Below are positions 37,101 through 49,825 of a stretch of 64,000 nt of DNA, in pieces. Numbering within the stretch: the stretch's first letter is position 1; every line of letters begins with the position of its first letter. Both the position numbers and the translations under genes were made by a program. Location: NCBI RefSeq assembly GCF_001411555.2, contig NC_049912.1, positions 29,303,514-29,367,513 on the forward strand. Direction: 5' to 3'. The stretch is from Juglans regia. Its lineage: Eukaryota; Streptophyta; Magnoliopsida; Fagales; Juglandaceae. The notes beneath the pieces are model-generated. The model did no database searches. It was not told where the DNA came from and worked only from the letters and a program-made list of their open reading frames with translations.

Positions 37101-40100
37101 CATTTACAACAGAAAGGACAATGTCAGATTAGTTTTCCATCAGGGGAAAATGAAACAACAGTGACACCCAAAAAAAAGTAACAAGAATATAGCGACATCA
37201 AGAATACAAATAACATAATCGATTTTTCAGAGAATTCAAACCCAGTTTATATTACGGAAATCTGTAACTCATATTGGATGACCACCCATTTGATCACTTC
37301 AAACTACTTTTCCAACATCAATTCCAATTTTCTTGGTTGATGATTACGCATAGCGCCAACCATAATTTAATTGGGACTTGAGGCATAACTGAGTTGAGTA
37401 GAGATGCAAGACCACCCATAATTGACAATAACTTTCTTCGCATATAATAACAACTAAATATATTTGTATTTCTTTTCTTTTTTTTTTTTTTTTGGGGTGA
37501 TGGTTGTATGTTGAAAACCTAATATGGATGAGAAACAAGCCCTTCCTGTTAAAAGTGTAATCAGTAAAAAAACTATCAGAATATTAGTTTAATGCATCAA
37601 CAAATTCCTGTAAGTTATACGATTCATATAATGCAAACCGAATTATAAATCCAAGTTATCTAAGCTTGAATAAAGTACATAGTTTCCATAATAAGTTATA
37701 CACAGACATGTTGTAATGCTCCAACATCTGCCCTATTGATTCCCCTGCACAATAAGTTTCCATGATATGTAAAGTACGTGGTTTCCAGTCATGTATCTGT
37801 GGTATTTTCTTAGTCATTGCCATTAGATAGAAGAGACATTCTTGCTTAAAATCACAACATTGCAAGTTAGAGCATGTGACAAAAAAAAAAAAACTTCTTT
37901 CAGTTAGTAGGAGTAGTCAGTTGGGAACCAACTAACCTTTTCTATTGAAGAACTGTCCAACCAAAAGGTGTTTTCAGCTTTATGATGTCCAAACAATTCA
38001 CAAAATATACTTTGTGCCCCGCCAACTTGGCTGGCCAAGTGATCAAATTTCCTCCATTCAAGTCTCAGAAATCTAACATCAGTGCTTGGATGGGAAATAT
38101 TTACCATGTTGGACACACCAGAATAACTCTTCTTATATGCATTATGTGTTAATTGGCTAATTTGGGAAGCTTTTCTGTATAATTGGTCACCTGCATTATT
38201 CACTATATGCCTACTTCTAGGAACTTCTCTGAACAGTTGACTGGCACAGGGTACCTGCATGCGTGCTAAAAGAAGTTTACTGCTCAGAGCAAAACAGGGC
38301 AATTATGTACACAATGCATATGCATGTGTCAAAAAAGGAGAAACTTATGCATGTGTCAAAAAGGAGAAACTTGAGAGTTATGAGCTAATCGTGGGGTAGG
38401 CAAGAACACACAATTGGTAAATTTTAGTTTTGGTACAGAGAATGCAGGCTGCATGTCAAGATCAAACCACCCATCAGTCAATAAACACAATGCAATGCTC
38501 GAGGACTAACATTCATAGGACCAGTCATCAACAGCCATACAAGAATGTTAAAATGCCAAACTTCATCTAATCATGGTTAACCAGAAACCTGACAGTTAAC
38601 ACATTCTGTCCTCACACAAAAAACAAATGGGGAATTATACATATATATCATATGATTCATATTTTCTTTTATTCACACGTGTGCCCATAGTTTTGTCTGG
38701 CTCGTACTTTTGGGAGTTTCCAACAATTGAATAAGTAAATAAATATTTGAGAGAGGGACAATCGATGCAATGCAGGTTCACCAAACAAGAACAATCTTAT
38801 AAGAGCTCCAGTTTACCAGTGTATGGCCTCAATCTCAGCCAGTAATCCTCTGTTATCTTTCTAAAGTTACTGAATATTTGCCTCCCATAATGTGTAGCAA
38901 CACTCTCTGGATGAAACTGAAGGTAGAAAAAAAGTCAAGAGAATAGCATGCAAAGAAGCAGAGTTGACAACTATAAATGTTTTTACAGAAGTACCACGTT
39001 ACCCCACCTGCAAACCATAATGTGGCCTGGAAGAGTGCATGATGCCCATGATAACTCTTTTGCTTTTGTCAGACAAGACGAAAGGCCGGCGACTTCCATT
39101 TTCACATTCCAAAAAAGATTTTGCAGACCTACTACATCCAATCTGACTCTCACAATCATCTGAGATAGTGTTAGACTTACGGGTCTCAAGAAAAGAAAGT
39201 GCATCGCTGGAAGAGGTCCAAGCTATAGGAATGAGTTCCTCTGGGAGAGATTCAGGATCTATTACAAGTGAATGATATCGAACCACCTGCCATTAGATTT
39301 AATTAACAGGAGTTTAGGAGTGATGCTGATAATTTCTCTATAGGCTCGTGGAAGAAGAACATACAGTTGCAGCTAAACAAGACCAGAAGAATGCCCAAGC
39401 TTCTATGAACTTGAGACACTTTCTAAAACAGAAAATGATCATGTGCAAGACAGAGGCTTCACTTATTCATTCATATTTCAAATGTAAACATGCAAATCTG
39501 TATATCTTAAAGAGTTTCATATGATACCCATCTTAACAAACTTTACGATAATTTTCTAACTAAGAATTTACACATTGGTCTTGCTTTTTAACAAAAATTT
39601 ATGAGTATCTTTCTTAACTAAAAGATCACTTGGCCATGCTTTTGAAGTGTTTATGCTATACTAATATTGCAGCACAAGAACAGTTTCCAATATAGAACAA
39701 GAAACTAAATAAATAGAGATGAATGAATCAAAACGTCCCATCAATGAAGTGAGGGCTTTCTGGACCTTCCCCGCCCCCTTTCCTTTCTTCCTTCCCCTCT
39801 CACTCCCCCTTTTCAATAAATAAGCCCCACTCCCTAAGGGGCCCCTCTCTGATAAGGAAGGAAACGAAATAATCTCAATTTTACGACAAATCTGGTCCGA
39901 TGGCTGTTCTCCACTAACCAACCACAAGGGTATAGAAATAGAAACGGATATCTATAGCAAACGGTTGAGATCTTCTGATGATAGTACTTAAGTGCCTAAA
40001 TACCTGATTTAAATGTAGGTGCTAAGAGGGGGAAAAAAAGAGCTTGCACCATGGAAGAGGTATCAAATAAAGTTCATCTTAAAACTCTGTTCTTTTATTG

Positions 40101-43100
40101 TTTATTAGAACAATAAATCCCATACTCCAGATATATGGAAGCAGACTGACCTTGAACCCTGAAGTTCTTCCAGAAGGAATGTCATGAAACAGTTGGCACC
40201 CATTATGCTGTATTTCACTGCATTGGACAAGGAATAAAGTTATAAACCTTTTGAAAATAATGTCACCAGCTTAACGCTTCAAAACATCATTTCTCAATTA
40301 TAAAGTATGTTCCATTTAATAGTGATGAGATCAGCCAACTAAACAAAAGCCAAATTGAAAATCACATAACTTTGTAATGATTTTTAACCACACCTCAGAC
40401 GTCCATGGACTGGTTCAGATGCATGGACAACTTGAGCACCGTGCACATAACCTAATGCCTGCAGTAGTTCCAAAGAAAAGTTAAAAAGGGAAAGATTGTG
40501 AATAACTGTATTTAAGAAGGCAAACGACCGATCAAAAAAATAGGCCAACAAGCAGATGCTTGATCCTTGAGGGGAGAAACACTGCCTTATGCTCCCCGCT
40601 TAAGGACTAAAAAACGTTTTATTCACAAGCAAAAACCTGAAGACTAGTATGAAAACATATTTCATTTGATTATATGCAAAATATAAGGCATAATCCAAGA
40701 AGAAATACAGCAGCAAATACAAGAGGTCCAATTTAAACGATGTATGTGAGTGAGAGAAGGAAGGAGAGAGAGCTATACCCTGCACCACTGCATCAGAAGA
40801 AAAAAAAGAAACAAGAAAAAAGAGGTAGTGTCTTTCTACAGGATTAGAAATCCTTGAGACCCTCAATTTTCTAAAATGTTGGCCCCATAATTTGTATATA
40901 GGTCAACTGATCTTTTTGGAAAATCTTAGGTATATATTGTTAACAGCAATGTATCAACATCGTTAAATAATCTGCACATGTATATATATATATATGTATA
41001 ACAGTTTTTAGTAACTGGCAGTTGTTGCCCATCTTTGTTAATAATACTTATTTTACTTATAAAAAAAAAACAAAACTGTTTTTTACTTATTAAAAAAAAT
41101 ATGTATAACTGTTTAGGGAAATACCTGGTGTCCAAGGCAAACACCCAAAATGGGGATATCCCGGCACTCAAGCAGCAAACGAAGGCATATTCCTATAAGA
41201 TTGAAACAATGTCTAAAACAATCATTATTAACCTACCAAAAAAGAAAGATACAGAAACCATCCAGTCAATTTAATTTTGACAGTTTTATTTTCTGCAATC
41301 AGTTTTTTGGCTATGTAAGATCACAAAGATGGTATTGAGCTTACCATCCAGTCAAATATAGCACTCCAATTAGGATGTCAATAATATTGACAGCTACCAG
41401 GAATAAAGTTTGTCAAAATTAAGCTTCTTCTATCTTACTTGTATGTAGAAGAAATTGTAAATGTAATCAGCGTACACTCTTCCATATCCCAATGATAGCT
41501 AAAAATGTGGTGAAGAGTGTCACAGAACTGTGGGTGGAGCACACCTTTCACAGGACTATCTTTTGCTATCATGGCTAAAAAGGGGAATAAAAAGGTTTAA
41601 AACAAAAGTCCATCGCATTCTCACCTACATCCGCCGAGCATGTTGGAGAACCAGGTCCTGGTGATATAACAATATTATCAAATGCATTTTCCTCGTACAA
41701 GTAGTGGCAAACATCCTTCCAAGTCCATTCATCATTTTGCACCACCACAGGAGGCACTAGCATAATATCAAAACAAAAGGAGATTTCAAAACAAGTTTCA
41801 CACCAGTGAATATGAACTCTTTATTTAACTATCTCTGCATCGACGCCATCAACCTTGTTGTCCCGCAGGGGCAGAACAATGAAGATGAGAAAGGAAGTTT
41901 CGTGTACACCCTATTTCTCTGGCTATATCATTTCATAATAAATATATTGGCCCCAATGGTCAGAAAATCCAAAAGTTTCACATATGTAAAACTATGACAT
42001 CATCAAGAGAGGACATAACTATCATAAAATAACAATTATCTTTCCAACTAAGTATACTACGCATGCTTAAAAGTACCATATAAAGAAAGGGAAAGAGTTT
42101 CAAAAGAAAAATATAGCCATATAAGGCATATACCAGTCAATGTTCCAGTAATATGCTGGAGGTAATTGGAATAAAAACCTCCAAATTATACATCCGAGAT
42201 GCTTGGGTTCTTAAGCAACATGGTAGAAGAAAGGCATGTTAAGCAATAAAGTGCATGATAAAATAAAAACTGCACGTCCTTCCAATGAATTTCATATTAA
42301 TTTACTTCAAAACTTATTCGCTAAACACGCATCAAGCATCCAATATTACAAAATGGAATGACCTTCAATGGCTCTATGGTTTCCCCTTCGAAGTTGCAGC
42401 AACATTTTCAAAACTGTCGAATGAAACAAGAGAAATAAAAAAAAAATATGATTAAAATTATGGATTGTTGTTACGATAAATGCCATGCCTCAAAAATTTT
42501 CAGCATATATCGATAAGGCTCATAAAAAGAAGTTCAGGTTGTTTTCACCTTTTAAGTCCCATGTTTCTAAGGTCAAATTCATACAAGAGGAACCAATCTA
42601 GGCTAGAACTCACAAGTCGCCCGTATGTTAATAATCACGTGTGAAACGTGCATATGAGCTGCTTTTTTAATTCAGTGGAAACAAAATGATGAGAAGTTGC
42701 AAAGAGAAGGTTTTAGAACGTAGGAATATGAACAATCACAGAAGGCTAAGAAGGCTAAGAAGGCACCAGAAGATGACAAAGTACAGGATGAGAGGAAGGA
42801 GTTGTTGTACTCATGCACAGATATATATATATATATATAGATAGAGAGAGAGAGAGAGAGAGAGCTTACACCCATTAACAATAGATAACTCCTGGTAAAT
42901 ATTGTATGTGTAGCTATCATAGTTGTCAATCAACAATGTCCTCACATACTCAAGCTTCTCACTAGGCCTTTCTAGCGGTTTCTTTAGAAGGTATGGTCCT
43001 TCTAATTGCCCTGGCATTACGTGGTTTGAAACAGCAATTTTCCTAGGATCACGATCGGACATTTGAATATTATCCCTTCTAGTAGAATTACCAACCCTTA

Positions 43101-43200
43101 CAGAAGGTTTGGACACTGGTGGATTTACATTTGAATGCCGCAGTCCCTCAACACAGTGATATTTTAGCTCGGAAGATGATGAACACAGAGAGAAACTCAT
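34180..43200 (-). CDS. ADCS: aminodeoxychorismate synthase, plastid GATase-PabB fusion (13 exons)
   Basis: Minus-strand exons in transcript order: 42870-43200, 41625-41756, 41125-41192, 40394-40458, 40151-40217, 39008-39286, 38817-38916, 37937-38265, 37016-37095, 36722-36824, 36068-36150, 34941-35555, 34180-34660. Phases close to 910 residues. Residues 1-84 form a transit peptide. A class I glutamine amidotransferase follows ([13 protein letters not shown] from 88, nucleophile C173 in GVCLGHQ, H316/E318 in FHPES). Then comes the chorismate-binding PabB half with PIKGT at 727-731 (K729) and [11 protein letters not shown]. The Lys in PIKGT separates ADC synthases from anthranilate and isochorismate synthases. 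The enzyme makes 4-amino-4-deoxychorismate from chorismate and glutamine, the first p-aminobenzoate/folate step in plastids. I placed the exon 8 and exon 9 acceptors by frame. Leader exons probably extend to about 44.5 kb. Confidence 0.96.
35679..35882. mobile_element. family A MITE A2 inside an ADCS intron
   Basis: 204-bp element between ADCS exons 11 and 12, with TTA on both sides (35676-35678, 35883-35885). The left end is GGCCTGGTTTGGATAGT and the right end is AAAACAAACGAGGCC. It is the best-preserved family A copy here. It does not interrupt coding sequence and should be spliced out. Confidence 0.8.
38320..38372. repeat. tandem duplication in an ADCS intron
   Basis: ATGCATGTGTCAAAAAAGGAG followed by AAACTT appears twice head to tail (the unit is 26-27 bases; the second copy has one A less). 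It lies in the intron between coding exons 7 and 8. Confidence 0.8.
42819..42865. repeat. compound (TA)n(GA)n microsatellite at the start of ADCS intron 1
   Basis: About 10 TA units followed by GATA and about 11 GA units. On the transcript strand this is a CT run beginning only about five bases after the GT of the exon 1 splice donor (42869). Length variation here is likely between individuals. Confidence 0.85.
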
Positions 43201-43896
43201 ATTTATCTATAGCAGGGAATGCCAAATTCTATGCGTAAGTAGGTAACCTCCACTGGGTCTGTGCCTGCAACAAATAACAACGCATACAATCAGATATATC
43301 AAAAAGCCTCAAAGTAAAGCAACTTGATTTTGATGGGAATGTTTGAATATATTGATATTAAAAAGTTCAAATTGTGGCATTGCAATGGCTCCTCTTCTAA
43401 GTTGACGCTTTCGTTTCTCACATAAGTGCTAACATATATGAGGGAATGGAGGGACGGATCAAATAGTAACATTCAGGCCCTGTGACAGTCCAATGACTCA
43501 GAATTCCATGGGAGTTTTGAAATGAAAAGAAAGAGATCAAACGGGTAAAAATTCAGGTTGACAAGGCCACTAAGTTGGAAAGTTCTTGTAGTCTTGTAAA
43601 GAGATGGCAAATCTTCTACCATAAAGTGGAAAATTCCTTCAACAACGTACATCTTTCAAAAATTAATAATGTATAGTTTTTCAAATGATACGAATGTAAC
43701 ATTATGTTGTAAAATACTGGTAGCAATCTCCGAAAAACCTCGGCCTCTAATTTCCTGCACTCCCCAAAATGAAGCATTTCATGAATTCTACATTTTGAGT
43801 TGACTTTTCAACTTACAGTGAATATTACATAAAGCTAAAATTTTCAGGTGATGCAGAAATATAGGAATAACTGCTGCCCTCGTATATTAAATCGAT

Positions 43897-43932
<36 letters not shown>

Positions 43933-44560
43933 GTCCAGGAGTCAAGTAACAATTCAACATAAAGAACATATACGTTGAAAGTGAGAGAAAGCCAATCTTG
44001 ATCTGAAGGATTCAGATCAGTATTTAGAAATATTATCAAAGAAAGTTGAATAAGCAGAAACAATAACAATAAGCAAACGTAGGAACATGGTACTACATAT
44101 ATACATACATATATGTAAAATAATGTATAACAGCCGTGGAGCATGTAGAAAACCACTTAGTGTGTGGACAGAACAAAAAGGAACCAATTATATGAATATT
44201 GAGTTAGCGTGATTTGAAGCCATTGCCAACGTTATCAAAACGAAAACGCTTTAATGCGTTGTACTTATTGCGTAAATAATAAACACAAAAACCTCTAATA
44301 TATCAAGGGCGACGCAAGAGATGAGTTCAACTCGTGAAAAGATCTTGCAAAAAAGAACCAGAGAAAGAGGTAGAGATACGGATAATATCGTAAAATGAAC
44401 AGATGAGAAAGAAGGTGACGTGTGAAGCAAACCTCATAGCATGGCTCAATGTGTATGATGAAATGCCTCTGTCGAAAGAGAGATAGAGAGGCTGTGCGGT
44501 TTGGGGAGGATACGTCAAGGCGAGGAATGGCGGTGGAACACGGAAGCAAGTGGAACACAC
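43201..44560 (-). other. probable ADCS 5' leader with a leader intron
   Basis: Reading the minus strand, a good acceptor (TTGTTGCAG) ends at 43265, so 43201-43264 would be leader. A pyrimidine-rich stretch with a possible donor (ATGAG then GTTTGC) puts a first non-coding exon at about 44433-44560. A (GA)13 tract lies at about 43901-43926 in the proposed intron. No transcript evidence is available, so the splice sites are inference. Confidence 0.4.
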
Positions 44561-44578
44561 AATTTAACAAAGAGTGGG

Positions 44579-44923
44579 ACGTAGGGTAAGTGGCAAGTGG
44601 CATTTTTTTAGAAAGAGTACAAGCGGCATTTTTTTTTTTGGAAAAACGCTTGTTGCAAGCGCCTGATGTAAATAGCTTGCAAACGTAATTGATGTGGAGA
44701 TACTTAATGAGAGAGACCAAGCTGATGAGAGACAGATGAGAAGAGCTGAGGAGAGAGAGAGACCGAACTGATTGAGCTGATGAGAGAGAAAAAAATTATT
44801 TTAAATCTAACGTAGCATGAACAACTACACGCCGATTGTATCTACCGAATGTATATAGAAGAACTATTTTTTTTTAAAGAGTAGAACGTAGGGTAAGTGG
44901 TAAGTGGCATTTTTTTAGAAAGA
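44579..44923. repeat. pair of 38-bp direct repeats
   Basis: The block starting ACGTAGGGTAAGTGG and ending CATTTTTTTAGAAAGA occurs at 44579-44616 and 44886-44923 with one mismatch. The DNA between is rich in GATGAGAGA/GCTGATGAGAG motifs. This is a local duplication just upstream of the ADCS leader. Confidence 0.75.
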
Positions 44924-46179
44924 TGCTTTTGATGATCCATTTTTTTGTTTCTTTTAATACATTTATAAAAAATTTTGTTATTTAAATGCAAGGCTGTAAG
45001 ATTCGAATCTGACAAATAATTTGTTGCAAAAAGATTGTACATTAACATGCCATTTTAAACCACATTTATATATAAACTTTATTTATATATATATATATAT
45101 ATCAAATTATAACTTGTCATTCATTTCTATTTGGGAATTCGAGTACAGAAATATTATCTACAAACAAGTTTCACCTAAAACTTATCAATGAATATAAGAT
45201 ATTCACCAGTATGAAATAGCTCTCTACTCCTCCCCTTACCTAAAAAGTTAAAAAAAAAAAAAAAATTATCTTCTTTCTTATAATTATTCTCTCAATATTT
45301 ATTGATGATATTAAATAATTGGCCCACAAATAAAATATAATAAATAACATCATATCATTAAATATCACATCATAACATAGCGAAAAAATGACTTGGATAG
45401 CATTAATAAAATAGCAATGATACAAGCACTCTAATTTTACAAAATTTTTTATACAAATCATACTTTAATGAGACTATTTTTATTAAATAATTTTAATTTT
45501 ATAAATTATTGTATTAAAATATTCATAATTTAAAATATGATTACATATAAAATTATAAAAATAATTACATATCTATCATTTTTTTTTTTAACTGAAAATA
45601 ATACAATTGCTGCCAACCTAAGATGTGAAGGGATAGTCCCCCTATGAAAGGCAAATGAGTAATTTTATGCCTTAGTTATTATTTATTTTTCATTTTCACA
45701 TTTCATATTTACAATTTTTATTTTTAAATAATATAAATATATTTTTTATAAAATATAAAATATGAAATAATAAATAATAACTTGTTAGTAGAATTTTTCA
45801 AAAAGGCATATCTCAATGCCCAGTTGGCTAGATTTTAACCCTGTAGTGTCAAATGTACTCATCCGCACGCTGAAAACGATCCACGATCGGCCGCCTCTAA
45901 TTCCTAACCACCCTTCAAACTGTCTGCGTTTCCAAGCTCTTTATTTTCGCAGAAACAAGTTGTTTTTCGAAAGAGTAAGAAACACCCTATACATTTTCAC
46001 AATAATTTAAGAAGATTAGGATATTTTATAAAATGATATTATTTTATAATTTATTTACAGCTATTTTACTATTCATTTTCAATCGATTAATACAATCATG
46101 CCACTCAATTAAAAATAAATTTTTAATATTACAAAATTATCTTTCATTTTATATAGGATTGTAGAGTATTTGCAAAATA

Positions 46180-46388
46180 GTCATAAAGTGAACCATTTTC
46201 TTTTTACAAACCATTTCATATCATCTCATATCATTTAATCATTATAATTTTTTAAAATTTTCAGATAAAATATAAAAAATAATTCAACTTTTTTCAAATC
46301 TCAAAATAAAAATTATATTAAAAAATTATATTTTAATAATATTTTATTAAATTGTGATTTTATATAATCTGTATAATCAAACGATGCC
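46180..46388. mobile_element. family A MITE, copy A6 (left end uncertain)
   Basis: TCATATCATCTCATATCATT and the AT-rich interior match other family A copies. The right end TAATCAAACGATGCC is followed by TTA (46389-46391). The left end is not clear. Confidence 0.5.
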
Positions 46389-46648
46389 TTAATATGATGT
46401 ATTTTTGCCTTTTGGAAATTAAAAATCAAAATAAAAAAATCTCGCAACTCTGCAGAGTTGGACTTCACATTTTTGTAATGCATCATGCTATGTTTGGATT
46501 CTGGGATAATTTCAAATGAGTTGAATTGATATATAAATAATAATATTTTTTAGATCTTATTTAGATGTATTTAAATATAAATGATGAAATATATATTTGA
46601 ATTTATAAAATAAATTTAATTTTTATTAAAAAAATTAAAAAATAATTA

Positions 46649-47404
46649 ATTACATCAATAATTAATTTAAAAACAACCCAATACAGCCTAACAACCAAGT
46701 ACAGCCGTCTTGTCATTCGAGGGACAGTGCTAACTGCTAACAGCTAAGAGCATTTTCATTGGGTTAGCTAAAAGTTAAATCCAATGAAAATTTAGCTATT
46801 AGGTCATAAAATCTCTCACATTGAATTAGTTATATTCTAAATATTTGGAATATAGCTACAGTAAAGTCTAAACTAATTTCTAAATTTAGAACATACTATT
46901 CATTCATCAAATCCCTTTTATATTATTTCTTTCTCTCTCCTTTTAATATTAATTATTTCTCTCTCCATTTTAAAAGACAATTGAAAAAATATAATTAGAA
47001 TACAATTACTAATTAATATATAATATTATGAATAGTAAAATATGATAAAATAAAATAAATTCATAATTAAAAATTTTTCAAAATTATTAATTAATCATTA
47101 CTATATAATGAATAAATGGATAATCCAATTTGGAAATTTGATGTGAATAGTCAAAGTTAAATTCATTTTATATTATTTTATTATCATATAATGAAAAAAT
47201 GATTATTTCAATATAGAAACTTATGTGAATGTAATAGCTAAATGTTAAATTCATCTTATATTCATTAAACATGTATTTTAATTTAATTAATCCAACGAGA
47301 GTGCTCTAAAGGCCAAAGGATCTGTTAAAAAAAAAAAATTACATCAATAATTAATTTAATGACGACCAAATACAGCCGTCTTGTCATTCGAGGGACGGTG
47401 CTAA
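46649..47404. repeat. direct repeats flanking a MITE (local segmental duplication)
   Basis: ATTACATCAATAATTAATTTAA occurs at 46649-46670 and 47338-47359. A 34-base block starting TACAGCCGTCTTGTCATTCG and ending GTGCTAA occurs at 46700-46733 and 47371-47404 with one mismatch. The copies are spaced by about 670-690 bases and enclose MITE B3. This could be a small tandem duplication or a decayed terminal-repeat element. Confidence 0.65.
46748..47306. mobile_element. family B MITE, copy B3
   Basis: 559-bp non-coding element with TAA on both sides (46745-46747, 47307-47309). The left end is GAGCATTTTCATTGGGTTAG. The reverse complement of the right end is GAGCACTCTCGTTGGATTAA. The interior is AT-rich with no transposase. 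Confidence 0.75.
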
Positions 47405-47880
47405 AAAACAAAGAAAAATAAAATAAAATAAGCGAAAAAAATGAGGCACCAAAGTCGTTGGGCGGCTAATGATTTCAGTCCAACCTCAATGTTCACCAAC
47501 CGGCCAGGCCTTGTTGGGGTTGGTGCCTTGGTTGGATTTCCTTTTCCTATTAAGTTCGATCCTCCAACCAGGCAGAGTCGTGTTAGTCTGCTCAAGTAGA
47601 CGGCTTATTATTTTTTAAATTTTTTATATATATTTTTAATATATTTAAATAATTTAAAAAAATTACAAAAATATTTTAATATATTTAAAATCACTTTATT
47701 AATCGTTAAGTAAATAAATAAATAATTATCAAACGATAAATTGAGCGGTACAACTCCAGAGACAAATTAGTTTTCCTTAGTTTTATGCCACCATGTTGCC
47801 ACCGCGAAAGCAATAACTTTTATTTATTTATTTATTTATTTTAGAGCTTTAGATATATGTTTTGCTAACCATGCATTTTA

Positions 47881-48451
47881 GAACATTAGTATTAATCTAT
47901 ACATATATATATATATATATATGTAAAGTTATATTTACATAATATGGTCATAAATCTTCCACATTGACTTATGCATATCTAAATATTTAGCTACTTATGA
48001 ATAGTACTTATCCAAATTTGGATAACCACTATTTACTCTACAAATCATATTTTAATAATTATTTATCTCTCCTCTCACTCTCTCTCACACAATCCTTTCA
48101 TTTTCTCCCTCCTTCAATAACAAAACAAACATTCACTTGCACATTCATTTTATTATTATAATATATTATATTTTTTTTTCATTTTATTATATTTTTAATA
48201 TATTATTATTAAAAAATTATATTTTTTATTATTACATTTGTATCATTAATGTCAAATGTATGTAGTGGATATTAATTGTAAAATATATAAAAAAAAATTG
48301 ATTTTAGCAAAAAAGTAATAATAATAATATTTTATTATTATTTTGTTTCAAATATGCATAAGCTAATGTGAGAATTTTGCTTGAATGACAAATTGGATAT
48401 GTAAAAGAGGTAATTTTGTATATGCATATACATAAACCAATACTAATGTTG
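47881..48451. mobile_element. family B MITE, copy B4
   Basis: 571-bp element with TTA on both sides (47878-47880, 48452-48454). The left end is GAACATTAGTATTAATCTAT. The reverse complement of the right end is CAACATTAGTATTGGTTTAT. The terminal inverted repeat continues with imperfect matches through a CATAT stretch. Confidence 0.7.
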
Positions 48452-49616
48452 TTACGAATAGTTTGTTGATGGATATTGGGCTAACTTTTGACTTTGTGGA
48501 TGGCCCAAACTCAACAGAGCCTAAAAGTTTATCCTTACCATGACTTCCCGAAAGTCCACAATATTTACACGGCCCTTTACCTTAGCCAATGCCTCTCAGA
48601 AGTGTCAAACCGTAGAGGCCCATAATCACAATTAAAAATACTGTGCCAATGGAGGTGAAGGCCCATGCAAGAAAACACCCGGATAAGTCTTGATTTTCGT
48701 CTTGAATTTATTATTATTCCTAATTATATAACTTAACGTGATAAAATTTAAATCAAATTTTATATTAATTATTTAAATAAAAAATATTTAAAGTACACCG
48801 TACTAATTTTCAGTGTACGTACGTGATTAAATATGATAAAACTGAAGAAAAAAAACTTTATCTTGCTCTATGATTTTATGTTTTTTTTTTTTTTGGGGGC
48901 AAAAATAGCATTCAACACGATGCCTGATCTTTAGCTACAAGATTGTCAAATTTCCATGTAAAATCTAGTTCAAGACACAATAGAATCTTGCTGACATAAG
49001 CCTTACATGCAACGCTAAAAATAGCAGTACAACATGATCATTTTCGATCGGAGCCTAGTTCATGTTGAGATCATCTTTAAAGTACTAATTGGATCCAATG
49101 GCAGGAGATCATCTCAATCTTCCATGCATGGAGTTTTCTTAATTCACTCGAACACGTAAATATGTAAAGTTGCTTTCATTTATATATGTGCAGGAGTAGT
49201 AGTACTTACAATATCTGTATGAGTACGTATACATGCATCGATCGATCCCTCCTGTGTATAAGTAATTAGTACGTTCACTCATATATCCTGAAAGCAACGT
49301 TGCATATATATACTAATTATTTGCATAATTTATAATTTTGGAAATTTCATATTTATATGTATAAAATGGCAATAGAGGAAATTATTAGGGTAATTTTGGG
49401 ATGAAAAGTGCTGACGTTATAGATACATCATGATCATATATTATATATCCTTTTATAATCTCCTGATTTGAATTAAATGATTGAAAGGTTGTTTTATTAT
49501 CATTTAATTGATGTCAACCTATATAGATATATATATATATATATAAATGATTTATATATTAGCAAACAATTCAACACTCCAAAATGAAGATAAATATTTT
49601 TTAGAATTAATATTTA

Positions 49617-49816
49617 GACTGCGTTTGGATCATAAAATACTCTCAATTCATCTCAACTCATCATTATAATTTTTTTAAATCTCAACACAAAATATAATAA
49701 ATAATTCAATTTTTTCAAATTCTAAAATAATAATAATATTAAAAAATAATATTCTAACAATATTTTATCATCTCAACTCAACTCAACTCAACTCACTTCA
49801 ACATCCAAACTCACCC
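49617..49816. mobile_element. family A MITE, copy A3
   Basis: 200-bp element with TTA on both sides (49614-49616, 49817-49819). The left end is GACTGCGTTTGGATCATAA and the right end is AACATCCAAACTCACCC. An ACTCAACTCAACTCA tract near the right end corresponds to the GAGATGAGATG tract of other copies in reverse. Confidence 0.75.
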
Positions 49817-49825
49817 TTACATTCT

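Noticed and set aside
38253..38265. Exon 8 of ADCS starting at the nearer CAG before GTACCC
   Set aside because: That acceptor would shift the frame after exon 7; the TTTTAG acceptor twelve bases upstream keeps it open ([10 protein letters not shown]).
34180..43200. Anthranilate synthase or isochorismate synthase as alternative to ADCS
   Set aside because: The PIKGT motif with Lys, the fused glutamine amidotransferase at the N-terminus and the 910-residue length fit plant ADC synthase; plant anthranilate synthases have separate subunits and Ala in this motif.
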